64,000 bases of DNA from Rikenellaceae bacterium. Its GTDB lineage: Bacteria; Bacteroidota; Bacteroidia; Bacteroidales; Rikenellaceae. Shown here piece after piece: positions 49,283 through 57,558 of this stretch. The notes beneath the pieces are model-generated. The model did no database searches and was not told the DNA's origin. It saw only the letters and a list, made by a program, of their open reading frames with translations. Position 1 is the first letter of the stretch, and each line of letters begins with the position of its first letter. The position numbers and the translations under genes are program-made. The stretch is from the NCBI GenBank assembly GCA_015059735.1, contig SUZX01000009.1:17431-81430 (forward strand), in the 5' to 3' direction.

Positions 49283-50047
49283 ATGCGTTATTTCTTGGAA
49301 CTGAAATACGATGGCGCAGCCTATTGTGGATGGCAACGACAAACCGATCAGCCATCGGTACAACAAGCCATAGAGACGGCTCTCTCTACATTGCTTCGCG
49401 AATCGATCTTGATTACCGGAGCGGGACGTACTGATACGGGGGTCAATGCGTTGTATTATGTAGCACATTTCGACTTGTCACATCCTATTGATGATCTTGT
49501 GCAGACGCTGTATAAACTCAACTTCTTACTTCCGAAGGATATATCGGTTAGCACATTAACTTCGGTTTGCGAAGAAGGACACGCTCGATTCAGTGCCTGC
49601 GAACGTGAGTACAAATACTATATCTCACCCTATAAAAACCCGTTTACCCGTAGTTGTGCATGGCAATATTATGTCCCTCTCAATATTGACCGAATGAACG
49701 AAGCGGCAGCAATGCTCCTCGAATATGACGATTTCACCTCATTTGCCAAACTCAACTCCAACAACAAAACAAACATTTGCCATGTAAAACAAGCCATATG
49801 GACAACCGACACCAATGGTGTATTGTGTTTCACGATTCGTGCCGATCGATTTTTGCGCAATATGGTACGCGCTTTGGTTGGGACTTTGGTCGATGTGGGT
49901 CGGGGGCGTTACACTCCCGAGGAGTTTCGCAAGATTATTGAAGCTCGCGATCTCTCGCTGTCGAGTGGCGGGGCCCCTCCGCAAGGATTGTTTTTGAGCG
50001 ATGTGCGCTATCCCGTCGAAATCTTTGAACGAAAAACCTTTTATTAA
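49283..50047 (+). CDS. truA: tRNA pseudouridine(38-40) synthase
   Basis: From ATG 49283, 254 residues. The catalytic Asp51 is in TGAGRTDTGVNA; other family motifs are LKYDGAAYCGWQRQ and FLRNMVRALVGTLVDVGRGR. The in-frame extension from 49244 contains the promoter box and is rejected. A small membrane protein gene follows after 17 bp. Confidence 0.95.
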   Translation: MRYFLELKYDGAAYCGWQRQTDQPSVQQAIETALSTLLRESILITGAGRTDTGVNALYYVAHFDLSHPIDDLVQTLYKLNFLLPKDISVSTLTSVCEEGHARFSACEREYKYYISPYKNPFTRSCAWQYYVPLNIDRMNEAAAMLLEYDDFTSFAKLNSNNKTNICHVKQAIWTTDTNGVLCFTIRADRFLRNMVRALVGTLVDVGRGRYTPEEFRKIIEARDLSLSSGGAPPQGLFLSDVRYPVEIFERKTFY

Positions 50048-50064
50048 CTTTCAAATATCTTTTT

Positions 50065-50250
50065 ATGGGAACAATTATTTGGCTTATCGGCCTTGTATGC
50101 GCCATATGGTGCGTGTTGGACATTTTCAAGAAAAATATCTCAACGGTTGGAAAATTGATCGCAGCTATTGTGGTATTGTTGACAAGTTGGATAGGTATTT
50201 TGGTTTACATGTTATGGGCCAAAGATCACCTGCAAGAGTGGTTTAAGTAA
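50065..50250 (+). CDS. Small two-helix membrane protein (PLDc_N-like)
   Basis: 61 residues with two hydrophobic segments (TIIWLIGLVCAIWCVLDIF; GKLIAAIVVLLTSWIGILVYMLWAKDH), arranged as in the N-terminal segment of phospholipase D/cardiolipin synthases and the many stand-alone small proteins that share it. No enzyme domain is present. Function unknown. Read with truA. Confidence 0.75.
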   Translation: MGTIIWLIGLVCAIWCVLDIFKKNISTVGKLIAAIVVLLTSWIGILVYMLWAKDHLQEWFK

Positions 50251-50266
50251 TTCTCGCAAGGATTGC

Positions 50267-50315
50267 AAAACAAAGAGATTGGTTATCCCGAAAGACAACC
50301 AATCTCTTTGTTTAT
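50267..50315. terminator. Bidirectional terminator, truA unit / pepD
   Basis: Perfect 17-bp stem (50268-50284 with 50297-50313), 12-nt loop, between convergent genes. Confidence 0.85.
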
Positions 50316-50325
50316 AGGCAAGGGA

Positions 50326-51777
50326 TTATATGCAACGGAGTACCTCTTTCAGCAAATCCCAAAATTTAGGAACAGTGGCAATCTCCAACCGCTCGTCGGG
50401 AGAGTGGACGCCACGCAATGTCGGGCCAAAAGATACCATTTCTAATTCGGGATACTTTTCGAGAAACAAACCACACTCCAAACCAGCATGTATGGCTCGC
50501 ACCTTAGGTGTAGTTCCAAAAAGTTGCTTGTAGCTATCTACCGTAATTTCCAATAATCTAGATTGCGGGTTAGGTGTCCATCCCGGGTACCCGTCGGTAT
50601 GAGCCACGTCCGCTCCTGCTAATGCAAATACCGATTCGACCATCTGCATAACATAGGTTTTGGCACTCTCAATAGAAGAGCGTTGCGAGGATGTAACAAC
50701 GATACGATTGTCATCTACAAATTTCACAGAAGCCAGATTAGTAGAAGTTTCAACCAGCCCCGAAACGGCAAACGACATAGCGATTACGCCATTGGGGACA
50801 CCGATCAATGAATAGATCAGCCCGAATTGTGTTTGAGCATCGAGGACTTCATCGACCTGTGGCATCTCATTGAGCGTAATACGGAAATTGGGCTCGCAGA
50901 AACGGAACTCTTGCTCCAAGTCGGCAGCAAATAGGTTGTAACGTTTAATAAACTCGGTTTTGTACCGTTCGGGGATTCCGAAAATCGCATACGCCTCACG
51001 CGGAATAGCATTGCGTAAATTGCCACCGGAGAAATAACTCAATTTCAATTCGAACGACTGCATACCATCCCACAGCAGGCGGGCAACAGTTTTATTCGAA
51101 TTAACACGGCCTTTGTCGATATCATCGCCAGAGTGACCACCAAGCAAATCCGACACATCGACGCGGAAAAAGGTGTAGTTTTTCGGTGCCGGTTCCATCG
51201 TATAATGGAACGTGGCAATAGTATCGATACCGCCGGCACACCCAATGAAGATCTCACCCTCATCCTCCGAATCGAGGTTAAGTAGATATTTTCCGGTTAA
51301 CATTCCTTCGCCCAATTCAAACGCTCCCGTAAGTCCGGTCTCTTCATCAACCGTAAAGAGGGCTTCGAGCGGTCCATGTTGCATGTCTGGGTCAATCAGT
51401 GCAGCCAATGCCGCAGCCATGCCGATACCACAGTCAGCTCCGAGAGTCGTACCATCGGCTTTTACCCATCCGCCATCAACCTTAACACGAATCGGCTCGT
51501 TATCGAAATCGAACTCAACATCGGAGTTCTTTTCGCATACCATATCCATATGGGATTGCAAGATTACCGTCGGACGATCTTCAAAACCGATAGTTGCGGG
51601 TTTGCGAATCACAATATTTCCGATTTCGTCACATTGATAGGCGAATGCGTGTTTTTGAGCCCAATTGATAAGGTAGGCCCGTATTTTTTCCTCTTTCTTC
51701 GAGGGGCGAGGAATGCGGGTAATCGCATCGAACTGCTCCCAAACAAGGCGGGGTTCAAGATTGGTAATTTCTGACAT
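50326..51777 (-). CDS. pepD: Aminoacyl-histidine dipeptidase (M20)
   Basis: The 483-residue dizinc peptidase hydrolyses Xaa-His dipeptides. Metal and catalytic residues: His76 and Asp78 (LQSHMDMVCEK), Asp115 (TLGADCGIGMA), Glu145/Glu146 (VDEETGLTGA). Full family length, cytoplasmic. Its promoter interlocks with that of ispF. Confidence 0.93.
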   Translation of the reverse strand: MSEITNLEPRLVWEQFDAITRIPRPSKKEEKIRAYLINWAQKHAFAYQCDEIGNIVIRKPATIGFEDRPTVILQSHMDMVCEKNSDVEFDFDNEPIRVKVDGGWVKADGTTLGADCGIGMAAALAALIDPDMQHGPLEALFTVDEETGLTGAFELGEGMLTGKYLLNLDSEDEGEIFIGCAGGIDTIATFHYTMEPAPKNYTFFRVDVSDLLGGHSGDDIDKGRVNSNKTVARLLWDGMQSFELKLSYFSGGNLRNAIPREAYAIFGIPERYKTEFIKRYNLFAADLEQEFRFCEPNFRITLNEMPQVDEVLDAQTQFGLIYSLIGVPNGVIAMSFAVSGLVETSTNLASVKFVDDNRIVVTSSQRSSIESAKTYVMQMVESVFALAGADVAHTDGYPGWTPNPQSRLLEITVDSYKQLFGTTPKVRAIHAGLECGLFLEKYPELEMVSFGPTLRGVHSPDERLEIATVPKFWDLLKEVLRCI

Positions 51778-51812
51778 AGCTATTTCGTAGTATAATATTT
51801 TATGTTATCCTT

Positions 51813-51847
51813 TTTGCAAAAATAGGGTTTTTTCCTAACTTTGACAA
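51813..51847. promoter_or_regulatory. Interlocked divergent promoters of pepD and ispF
   Basis: Plus: TTTG 51813-51816, 19 bp, TAACTTTG 51836-51843 (ispF). Minus: TTG 51847-51845, 20 bp, TATTTTTG 51824-51817 (pepD). Each -7 box lies within the other promoter, so the two should compete. Confidence 0.7.
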
Positions 51848-51862
51848 CAAAATATTGAGATT

Positions 51863-52342
51863 ATGGATTTTCGTATAGGGCACGGATACGATGTACACGC
51901 ATTGTCCGAAGGGTTACCATTGATATTAGGAGGGGTGGAGATCCCACACTCACATGGTCTTGTCGCCCATTCCGACGGTGATGTGGCAATTCATGCCATA
52001 TGTGATGCGTTGTTGGGCGCAGCGGCTTTGGGGGACATTGGCATGCACTTCCCCGACACTTCGGTCGATTTCAAAGGAATTGATTCGAAGATTTTGCTGC
52101 AACGAGTTGCCTCCTTATTACGAGAAAAGGGTTACGAGATCGGCAATATCGATTGTACGATTCGGTTGCAACGTCCCAAGTTACGCCCCCATATTGATCG
52201 GATGCGGGAAACGTTAGCCAAAGCAATGTCGATCAAAACCGATCAAGTATCGGTCAAAGCAACCACAACTGAACACCTCGGATTTGAAGGGCGCGAAGAG
52301 GGCGTTTCGGTATCGGCAGTAGCATTGATATTTAGACCGTAG
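51863..52342 (+). CDS. ispF: 2-C-methyl-D-erythritol 2,4-cyclodiphosphate synthase
   Basis: The 159-residue trimeric MEP-pathway enzyme for isoprenoid precursors has zinc ligands Asp10, His12 (GYDVHAL) and His44 ([15 protein letters not shown]). The C-terminal motif [28 protein letters not shown] is complete. Monocistronic. Confidence 0.95.
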   Translation: MDFRIGHGYDVHALSEGLPLILGGVEIPHSHGLVAHSDGDVAIHAICDALLGAAALGDIGMHFPDTSVDFKGIDSKILLQRVASLLREKGYEIGNIDCTIRLQRPKLRPHIDRMRETLAKAMSIKTDQVSVKATTTEHLGFEGREEGVSVSAVALIFRP

Positions 52343-52360
52343 CCAAAACGCAATATACTA

Positions 52361-52400
52361 CAAAGAAACCGCTCTATGATGTGAGCGGTTTCTTTGTTAA
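52361..52400. terminator. Bidirectional terminator, ispF / S9 peptidase
   Basis: Perfect 14-bp stem (52361-52374 with 52383-52396), 8-nt loop. Confidence 0.85.
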
Positions 52401-52418
52401 ATCATATCAAAACATTTA

Positions 52419-54752
52419 TCACTTTTCTTCGATTGTGGGGGTTGCATTTTTGACATACTTTTCGAGCCAACGATTAGTTTCGTAAAGCATGTGCAAAACA
52501 TTTTCCCGTATTCGATATCCGTGTCCATCGAGCGGAAGCTCGACATAACGCACATATTTCTTGTGGCCGCGTAATGCTTGAAAATATCGATCACTTTGAA
52601 TTGTGAAGGTCCCTGTATTTTCATCGTTACTTCCATGTATCAACAACAATGCACCATGAAGTTTATGTGCATAATTGAACGGAGACATCGCATTATAAAC
52701 ACGACGGGCATTCCAGAAGTTGCGCTTTTCGTTTTGGAATCCATAAGGTGTCAGCGAACGGTTATATGCTCCGCTGCGAGCAATACCCGCCCGAAACAGT
52801 TTGGTATGGGTTAGTAGATTGGCCGTCATAAAGGCGCCATACGAATGACCTCCGACTGCTACGCGATCAGGATCTCCATAACCGGCCTTATCCAATGCTT
52901 TTATGGCAGCCTCGGCATTCATGGTCAACTGTTTGACAAATGTATCGTTAGCGTGTTTTTTACCATCGATCGGAAATAGCGGCATATCCATATTCATCAC
53001 ACAATAGCCTTGTGTCAACCAATATAAATCGGAGGCTTTCGGATGAGTATAGTATGAGGATTTATTACGTGCAGGGGCTTTCTCCGAATCATAAGTACGC
53101 GGATAAGCCCAAAGCAATACCGGAAGTTTTCCATCGCGGTTGGCATCGTAGCCGGCAGGCAACCAAACAACCGACCGCAGTTCCATGCCATCGGCACGGG
53201 TATAAATCAATCGTTCACGGCGTACGCCTTTCAAGAACGTTCCACACGGATCGGGGAAATTGGTAATAGCTGTTTCTGTCTTCTTTTTCAGATTGAATAA
53301 GTAATAATTTTTCGGCTCTTCGAACGATTCACGACGAGTGATGAAGAGCTGCTTAGCAGGGTTCTTGGCGGCTATGATCTCTTCGAAATAGGGGGCTTTA
53401 CACTGCCAAATATCTTTGCTCTTTCCCTTTCGCAAATTATAGCTGGTTAACTTCGGCATCATACCTTCGGGAGAATAACCTTTACTAGCAAAAAGTATTT
53501 CGGTGTGCTTGGCGTTGGTCCACAAAACCTTGCGCCCATAATGATTGGTAACCATTATCGGTGTACCGGGATCCTCATAGATATTTTTGATCGAGTAACT
53601 AAGTATTTTTTTAAGGTTCTCTTCTCCGGGCGTAAACGCTGATATGGTGCGGTTTTTCTTCCCTTTCTCCACGATTAGAGCTAATTTATCATCGCACCAA
53701 TAGATTCTTTCAAACGGTTCTTGCGTTCGAACGAGCAGACGTTGTTTTTCGGTAAACGGAGCATCCTGCTCATAAACCGAAGATTTGTAATCCGGATTTT
53801 TCTTTGAACCGACAACCCAAACAAGCGTTGCGGGTTTATCCGAACGCCAAGATAGTTTGCCACGTTGTTTGATACGTTTTACCACATTTCCTTTTAGATC
53901 TTCGATTGTCGTTTTTGCTTTAAGACTTTTGAACGAAGAGGTATGCGAGAAGGGTTTCACCACACGGTAGATCATCAAGAGAGAACCATCGGGCGAACTA
54001 TTCACAGTACGGTAGATAGCCGGTTTGCCAATCTCCTCTTCACCGGAGGTAGAAAATCGGACAAGTTGCGAGGTGAAATAGTATTCAAAGGTTTGCAAAT
54101 CGAAATTGTCGCGCAAGAAACCTTGCGTGGTACGCTTACGATCCTGCTTACCCAGACTTTCTTGAACAATCGGACCTATCGGATGGCTGCAAGTTGGCAC
54201 ATCGCGCCCTTCAACCACGCAGGTAGTGACAAAATCGTCATCACCAACCCATGCAACGATCTTGTTAGCCGTAGTGTTGATGCGGCGATTACTGATACGT
54301 TTGGCGCGCCCCTCAGCCAATGTGGCCGAATAGAGATATACACCATCTGTCTCGCAATGGAAGATCAAGATTTTATCTCCGGTCGGATACCATACGGCAT
54401 GCAAAATCACCCCATTTTCGGGAAGATTTGAGATCTTGATCTCAGGTCCGTTGGGGATTTGTTTGAGTGCAATCGAGTGATATCCCCAGTCAAACAAGCG
54501 GGTGTAATTTCGCGGATTAATTTTTACCGAAGCAAGAAAGAGCCCATCAAGCGGAATACGACTGAGAGGAATCGAGCTGCTACGATGCAACAACATCAAG
54601 GCTGAACAGTCAGCATTGAAACGGGCTGTCGGAGTAGGATCGGCCAATGCAAGTTGTTCGATTGCTTCGGGCGGTCGTTGATAAGCAATCTGCTGTGCTC
54701 TTATTTGCGCAATGCACAATAGCACAAATACAAGAACAAAAAACCTTTTCAT
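52419..54752 (-). CDS. Secreted S9 family prolyl oligopeptidase-like peptidase (copy 1)
   Basis: 777 residues: signal peptide (MKRFFVLVFVLLCIAQIRAQ), a ~500-residue beta-propeller-like region and a C-terminal alpha/beta hydrolase. The triad is Ser637 (GGHSYGAF), Asp710 (HGSNDENTG) and His744 (LDGHGYR). These secreted peptidases in Bacteroidetes cut short proline- or alanine-containing peptides. It lies ~100 bp downstream of a close paralogue in the same orientation. Confidence 0.9.
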   Translation of the reverse strand: MKRFFVLVFVLLCIAQIRAQQIAYQRPPEAIEQLALADPTPTARFNADCSALMLLHRSSSIPLSRIPLDGLFLASVKINPRNYTRLFDWGYHSIALKQIPNGPEIKISNLPENGVILHAVWYPTGDKILIFHCETDGVYLYSATLAEGRAKRISNRRINTTANKIVAWVGDDDFVTTCVVEGRDVPTCSHPIGPIVQESLGKQDRKRTTQGFLRDNFDLQTFEYYFTSQLVRFSTSGEEEIGKPAIYRTVNSSPDGSLLMIYRVVKPFSHTSSFKSLKAKTTIEDLKGNVVKRIKQRGKLSWRSDKPATLVWVVGSKKNPDYKSSVYEQDAPFTEKQRLLVRTQEPFERIYWCDDKLALIVEKGKKNRTISAFTPGEENLKKILSYSIKNIYEDPGTPIMVTNHYGRKVLWTNAKHTEILFASKGYSPEGMMPKLTSYNLRKGKSKDIWQCKAPYFEEIIAAKNPAKQLFITRRESFEEPKNYYLFNLKKKTETAITNFPDPCGTFLKGVRRERLIYTRADGMELRSVVWLPAGYDANRDGKLPVLLWAYPRTYDSEKAPARNKSSYYTHPKASDLYWLTQGYCVMNMDMPLFPIDGKKHANDTFVKQLTMNAEAAIKALDKAGYGDPDRVAVGGHSYGAFMTANLLTHTKLFRAGIARSGAYNRSLTPYGFQNEKRNFWNARRVYNAMSPFNYAHKLHGALLLIHGSNDENTGTFTIQSDRYFQALRGHKKYVRYVELPLDGHGYRIRENVLHMLYETNRWLEKYVKNATPTIEEK

Positions 54753-54851
54753 AATATTATGATATTATGGGTAATAGTTTTTTACAAACGAGCCATCTTT
54801 TTGATCAAGATAGCTCGCTTGCTGTTGAAATCAAGAGGTAATATGCAATCA

Positions 54852-57200
54852 CTATTTCTTTTTTTCGGGCGTATTTGCATTCTTGACATACATTTCGAGC
54901 CAACGACTCGTCTCGTAAAGCATATGCAACACATTTTCACGGATGATATATTTGTGGCCGTCGAATGGTAATTCAACATAACGCACATATTTTTTATGGC
55001 CACGCAATGCCTGATAATAGCGATCGCTTTGAATAGTGAATGTTCCTTGATTCTCATCCCCGTTTCCGTGATGCAACAAGAGTGCACCGTGTAACTTATT
55101 GGCGTAGTTGAAAGGCGACATGGCATTATACAAGCGATTGGCATTCCAGAAATTGCGCTTTTCGTTCTGGAATCCATAGGGAGTCAATGAACGGTTATAT
55201 GCACCACTCATTGCAATACCCGCTTTGAAAAGTTTTGTATGCGAAAGCAAGTTTGCAGTCATAAAGGCTCCGTATGAGTGTCCTCCAACTGCTACACGAT
55301 CGGGATCTCCATAACCGGCTTTATCCAATGCTTGGATGGCAGCTTCGGCATTCATGGTCAATTGTTGTACAAAGGTGTCGTTTGCCCGTTTTTTCTTCTC
55401 GCTTGGGATCAACGGCATGGCCATCATCTCCATTACACAATAGCCTTGCGTCAAGAAATAGAGCATCGAGCATCCTGCAATCTTGATTGCCGGATAAGTA
55501 TATTGGGAAAAATTAAGACGGGCAGCAGCCTCTGCCGAACTGCGGGTACGCGGATAAGCATAAAGTAACACAGGAAGTTTGCCGTCGCGTTTGGCATCAT
55601 AACCAGCCGGTAACCAAACAAGAGATGTAAGTTCCACCCCATCGGCACGAGTATAAGTGATCAGTTTACGTTGTACCCCTTTGAGTGCAGAGAAACGGTC
55701 AGAAAGATTCGTAAGAGCCGTTTCGGACTTCTTTTTCAAATTACTCAAATAGTAGTTTGTCGGTTCTTCGAGTGATTCACGCGTAATAATGAAAAGACCA
55801 GCCGCGGGGTCTTTGGCAGCTACCACCTGTTCGAAATAGGGAGCTTTACACTGCCAAATATCTTTGCTTTTTCCTTTGCGCAGATCGTAACTTGTCAGTT
55901 TAGGCATCATTCCTTCAACAGAATAGCCATTGCTGGTAAAGAGCAATTCGTTATGTGCGGCATCGGTCCATACTACTTTGCGTCCATAACGATTGGAAAT
56001 CATCAAAGGTTCGCCTACCGATTCATAAAGATTACCGGTACGATAGCTGACTACGGTATCAATTATTCCTCCACAAGGTTTGAAACTCAAAAACGAGCGA
56101 CGCCCTTTCCCCTTTTCGGAAATTACAGCAAACTCATCATCGTGCCAATAGATTTTATCGAACGATTTCGCCGTGCGTACAACCAATCGTCGTTTTTCGG
56201 TAAAGGGAGCATCTTGCTCGTAAACAGCAGCTTTATAGTCAGGATTTTTCTTCGGCTCTACTACCCATACAATGGTGGCCGGTTTATCCGGTCGCCAAGC
56301 AAGTTTATTGCGGGATTTCACTTGTTTCAGCACATTCCCTTGCAGATCCTCGATCGTTGTTTTAGAAACGAGATTTCGGAAAGAAGCCATATGCGAATAG
56401 GGTTTGACAACTCGATAAATCATCAACAAAGAGCCATCAGGAGAAGCCGATAATGTCCGGAAAATAGCCGGCTCACCGATTGCAGTTTCTCCGGAGGGCG
56501 AGAAACGTACGAGTTGCGAAGTAAAATAATATTCGAAGGCTTGCAAATCGTAATTGTCGCGCAACAAACCTTGATTGGTACGTCTGCGGACTTGTTTCCC
56601 GAGATTTTCCTGTACAATCGGACCGATCGGATAGTCTCTTGCCGGAGCTTTGCCCCCCTCAATGACACAAGTCGTAATAAAATCGGTGTTGCTTACCCAT
56701 GCAACAGCAGTTAGTGCTGTCGTGTTGATGCGTCGGTCACTGATACGTTTTGCCTTACCATCGGCCAACGTTGCCGCATAGAGATATACTCCATTGGCTT
56801 CTCGATAGAAGATCAAAATCTTATCACCTGTCGGATACCACTCGGCATGAAGAATGATACCTCCTTCAGGCAGATTAGAAACTTTCATCTCATTTCCATT
56901 GGGAATTTGTTTGAGCGTAATGGCATAATTGCCGGTTTCTCGCGTACGGCTATAATTTGCCGGATTGATGCGCACCGAGGCAAGAAATAGTTCATCAAGC
57001 GGAATGTTGCAGATGGGTATCGTTCTATTTTTATGCAATAACATCAGTGCAGAGCAGTCGGCATTGAAAGATGCAGTCGGTGCAGGATCAGCCAATGCAA
57101 GTTGCTCGATTGCTTCGGACGGCCGTTGATATGCGACCTGTTGAGCCATTACCAATGATGCAAAAAGCAACATGATCGAAAGAAAAACAAGTTTTTTCAT
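54852..57200 (-). CDS. Secreted S9 family prolyl oligopeptidase-like peptidase (copy 2)
   Basis: From ATG 57200, 782 residues, signal peptide MKKLVFLSIMLLFASLVMAQ. The architecture and most of the sequence match copy 1 (for example QQVAYQRPSEAIEQLALADPAPTASFNADCSALMLLH). Ser642 is in GGHSYGAF; Asp is in HGNGDENQG and His in FDGHKY. A small insertion distinguishes it near the hydrolase start (RLNFSQYTYPAIKIAGCSMLYFLTQGYCVMEMM). The upstream extension to 57236 lacks a signal and is rejected. Confidence 0.9.
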   Translation of the reverse strand: MKKLVFLSIMLLFASLVMAQQVAYQRPSEAIEQLALADPAPTASFNADCSALMLLHKNRTIPICNIPLDELFLASVRINPANYSRTRETGNYAITLKQIPNGNEMKVSNLPEGGIILHAEWYPTGDKILIFYREANGVYLYAATLADGKAKRISDRRINTTALTAVAWVSNTDFITTCVIEGGKAPARDYPIGPIVQENLGKQVRRRTNQGLLRDNYDLQAFEYYFTSQLVRFSPSGETAIGEPAIFRTLSASPDGSLLMIYRVVKPYSHMASFRNLVSKTTIEDLQGNVLKQVKSRNKLAWRPDKPATIVWVVEPKKNPDYKAAVYEQDAPFTEKRRLVVRTAKSFDKIYWHDDEFAVISEKGKGRRSFLSFKPCGGIIDTVVSYRTGNLYESVGEPLMISNRYGRKVVWTDAAHNELLFTSNGYSVEGMMPKLTSYDLRKGKSKDIWQCKAPYFEQVVAAKDPAAGLFIITRESLEEPTNYYLSNLKKKSETALTNLSDRFSALKGVQRKLITYTRADGVELTSLVWLPAGYDAKRDGKLPVLLYAYPRTRSSAEAAARLNFSQYTYPAIKIAGCSMLYFLTQGYCVMEMMAMPLIPSEKKKRANDTFVQQLTMNAEAAIQALDKAGYGDPDRVAVGGHSYGAFMTANLLSHTKLFKAGIAMSGAYNRSLTPYGFQNEKRNFWNANRLYNAMSPFNYANKLHGALLLHHGNGDENQGTFTIQSDRYYQALRGHKKYVRYVELPFDGHKYIIRENVLHMLYETSRWLEMYVKNANTPEKKK

Positions 57201-57517
57201 TGTACAATCTGAGTTAAATGTTTGTATTATTTTCAAATATTATGGTCAAAAAACGCTTATTATTATAGATCCGTAAAAAAATTAAAAGTTAAATATAAAA
57301 CAATATTTTATTCGGCAAAGATACAAATTCAGAACTATTTTATCCACATTGGTTATTCAAAATAGATCGATGCAAATTATATAATACAGAGAGATAATCA
57401 TTAAAAATTGCTTGATTCATAAACAAAGACGATCATTTACATACTATTTGGAAGATTGATAACCATATTCTCAACGAGTTTTTACGATTTTACAATGCGT
57501 TTTTCGTAAAAAAGCGC
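57201..57517. other. AT-rich divergent intergenic region
   Basis: No gene seen. A minus-strand TATCTTTG box (57323-57316) could serve the S9 pair, about 115 bp before the start of copy 2. The rest shows no repeat or hairpin of note. Confidence 0.4.
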
Positions 57518-57558
57518 TACCTTTGTCAATTATTTGGCAAAATCTCAAATTCAACAAT

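Noticed and set aside
57523..57558. Earlier TTG start for pheT
   Set aside because: The TTG lies inside the TACCTTTG promoter box; ATG 57559 gives the canonical PheT N-terminus.
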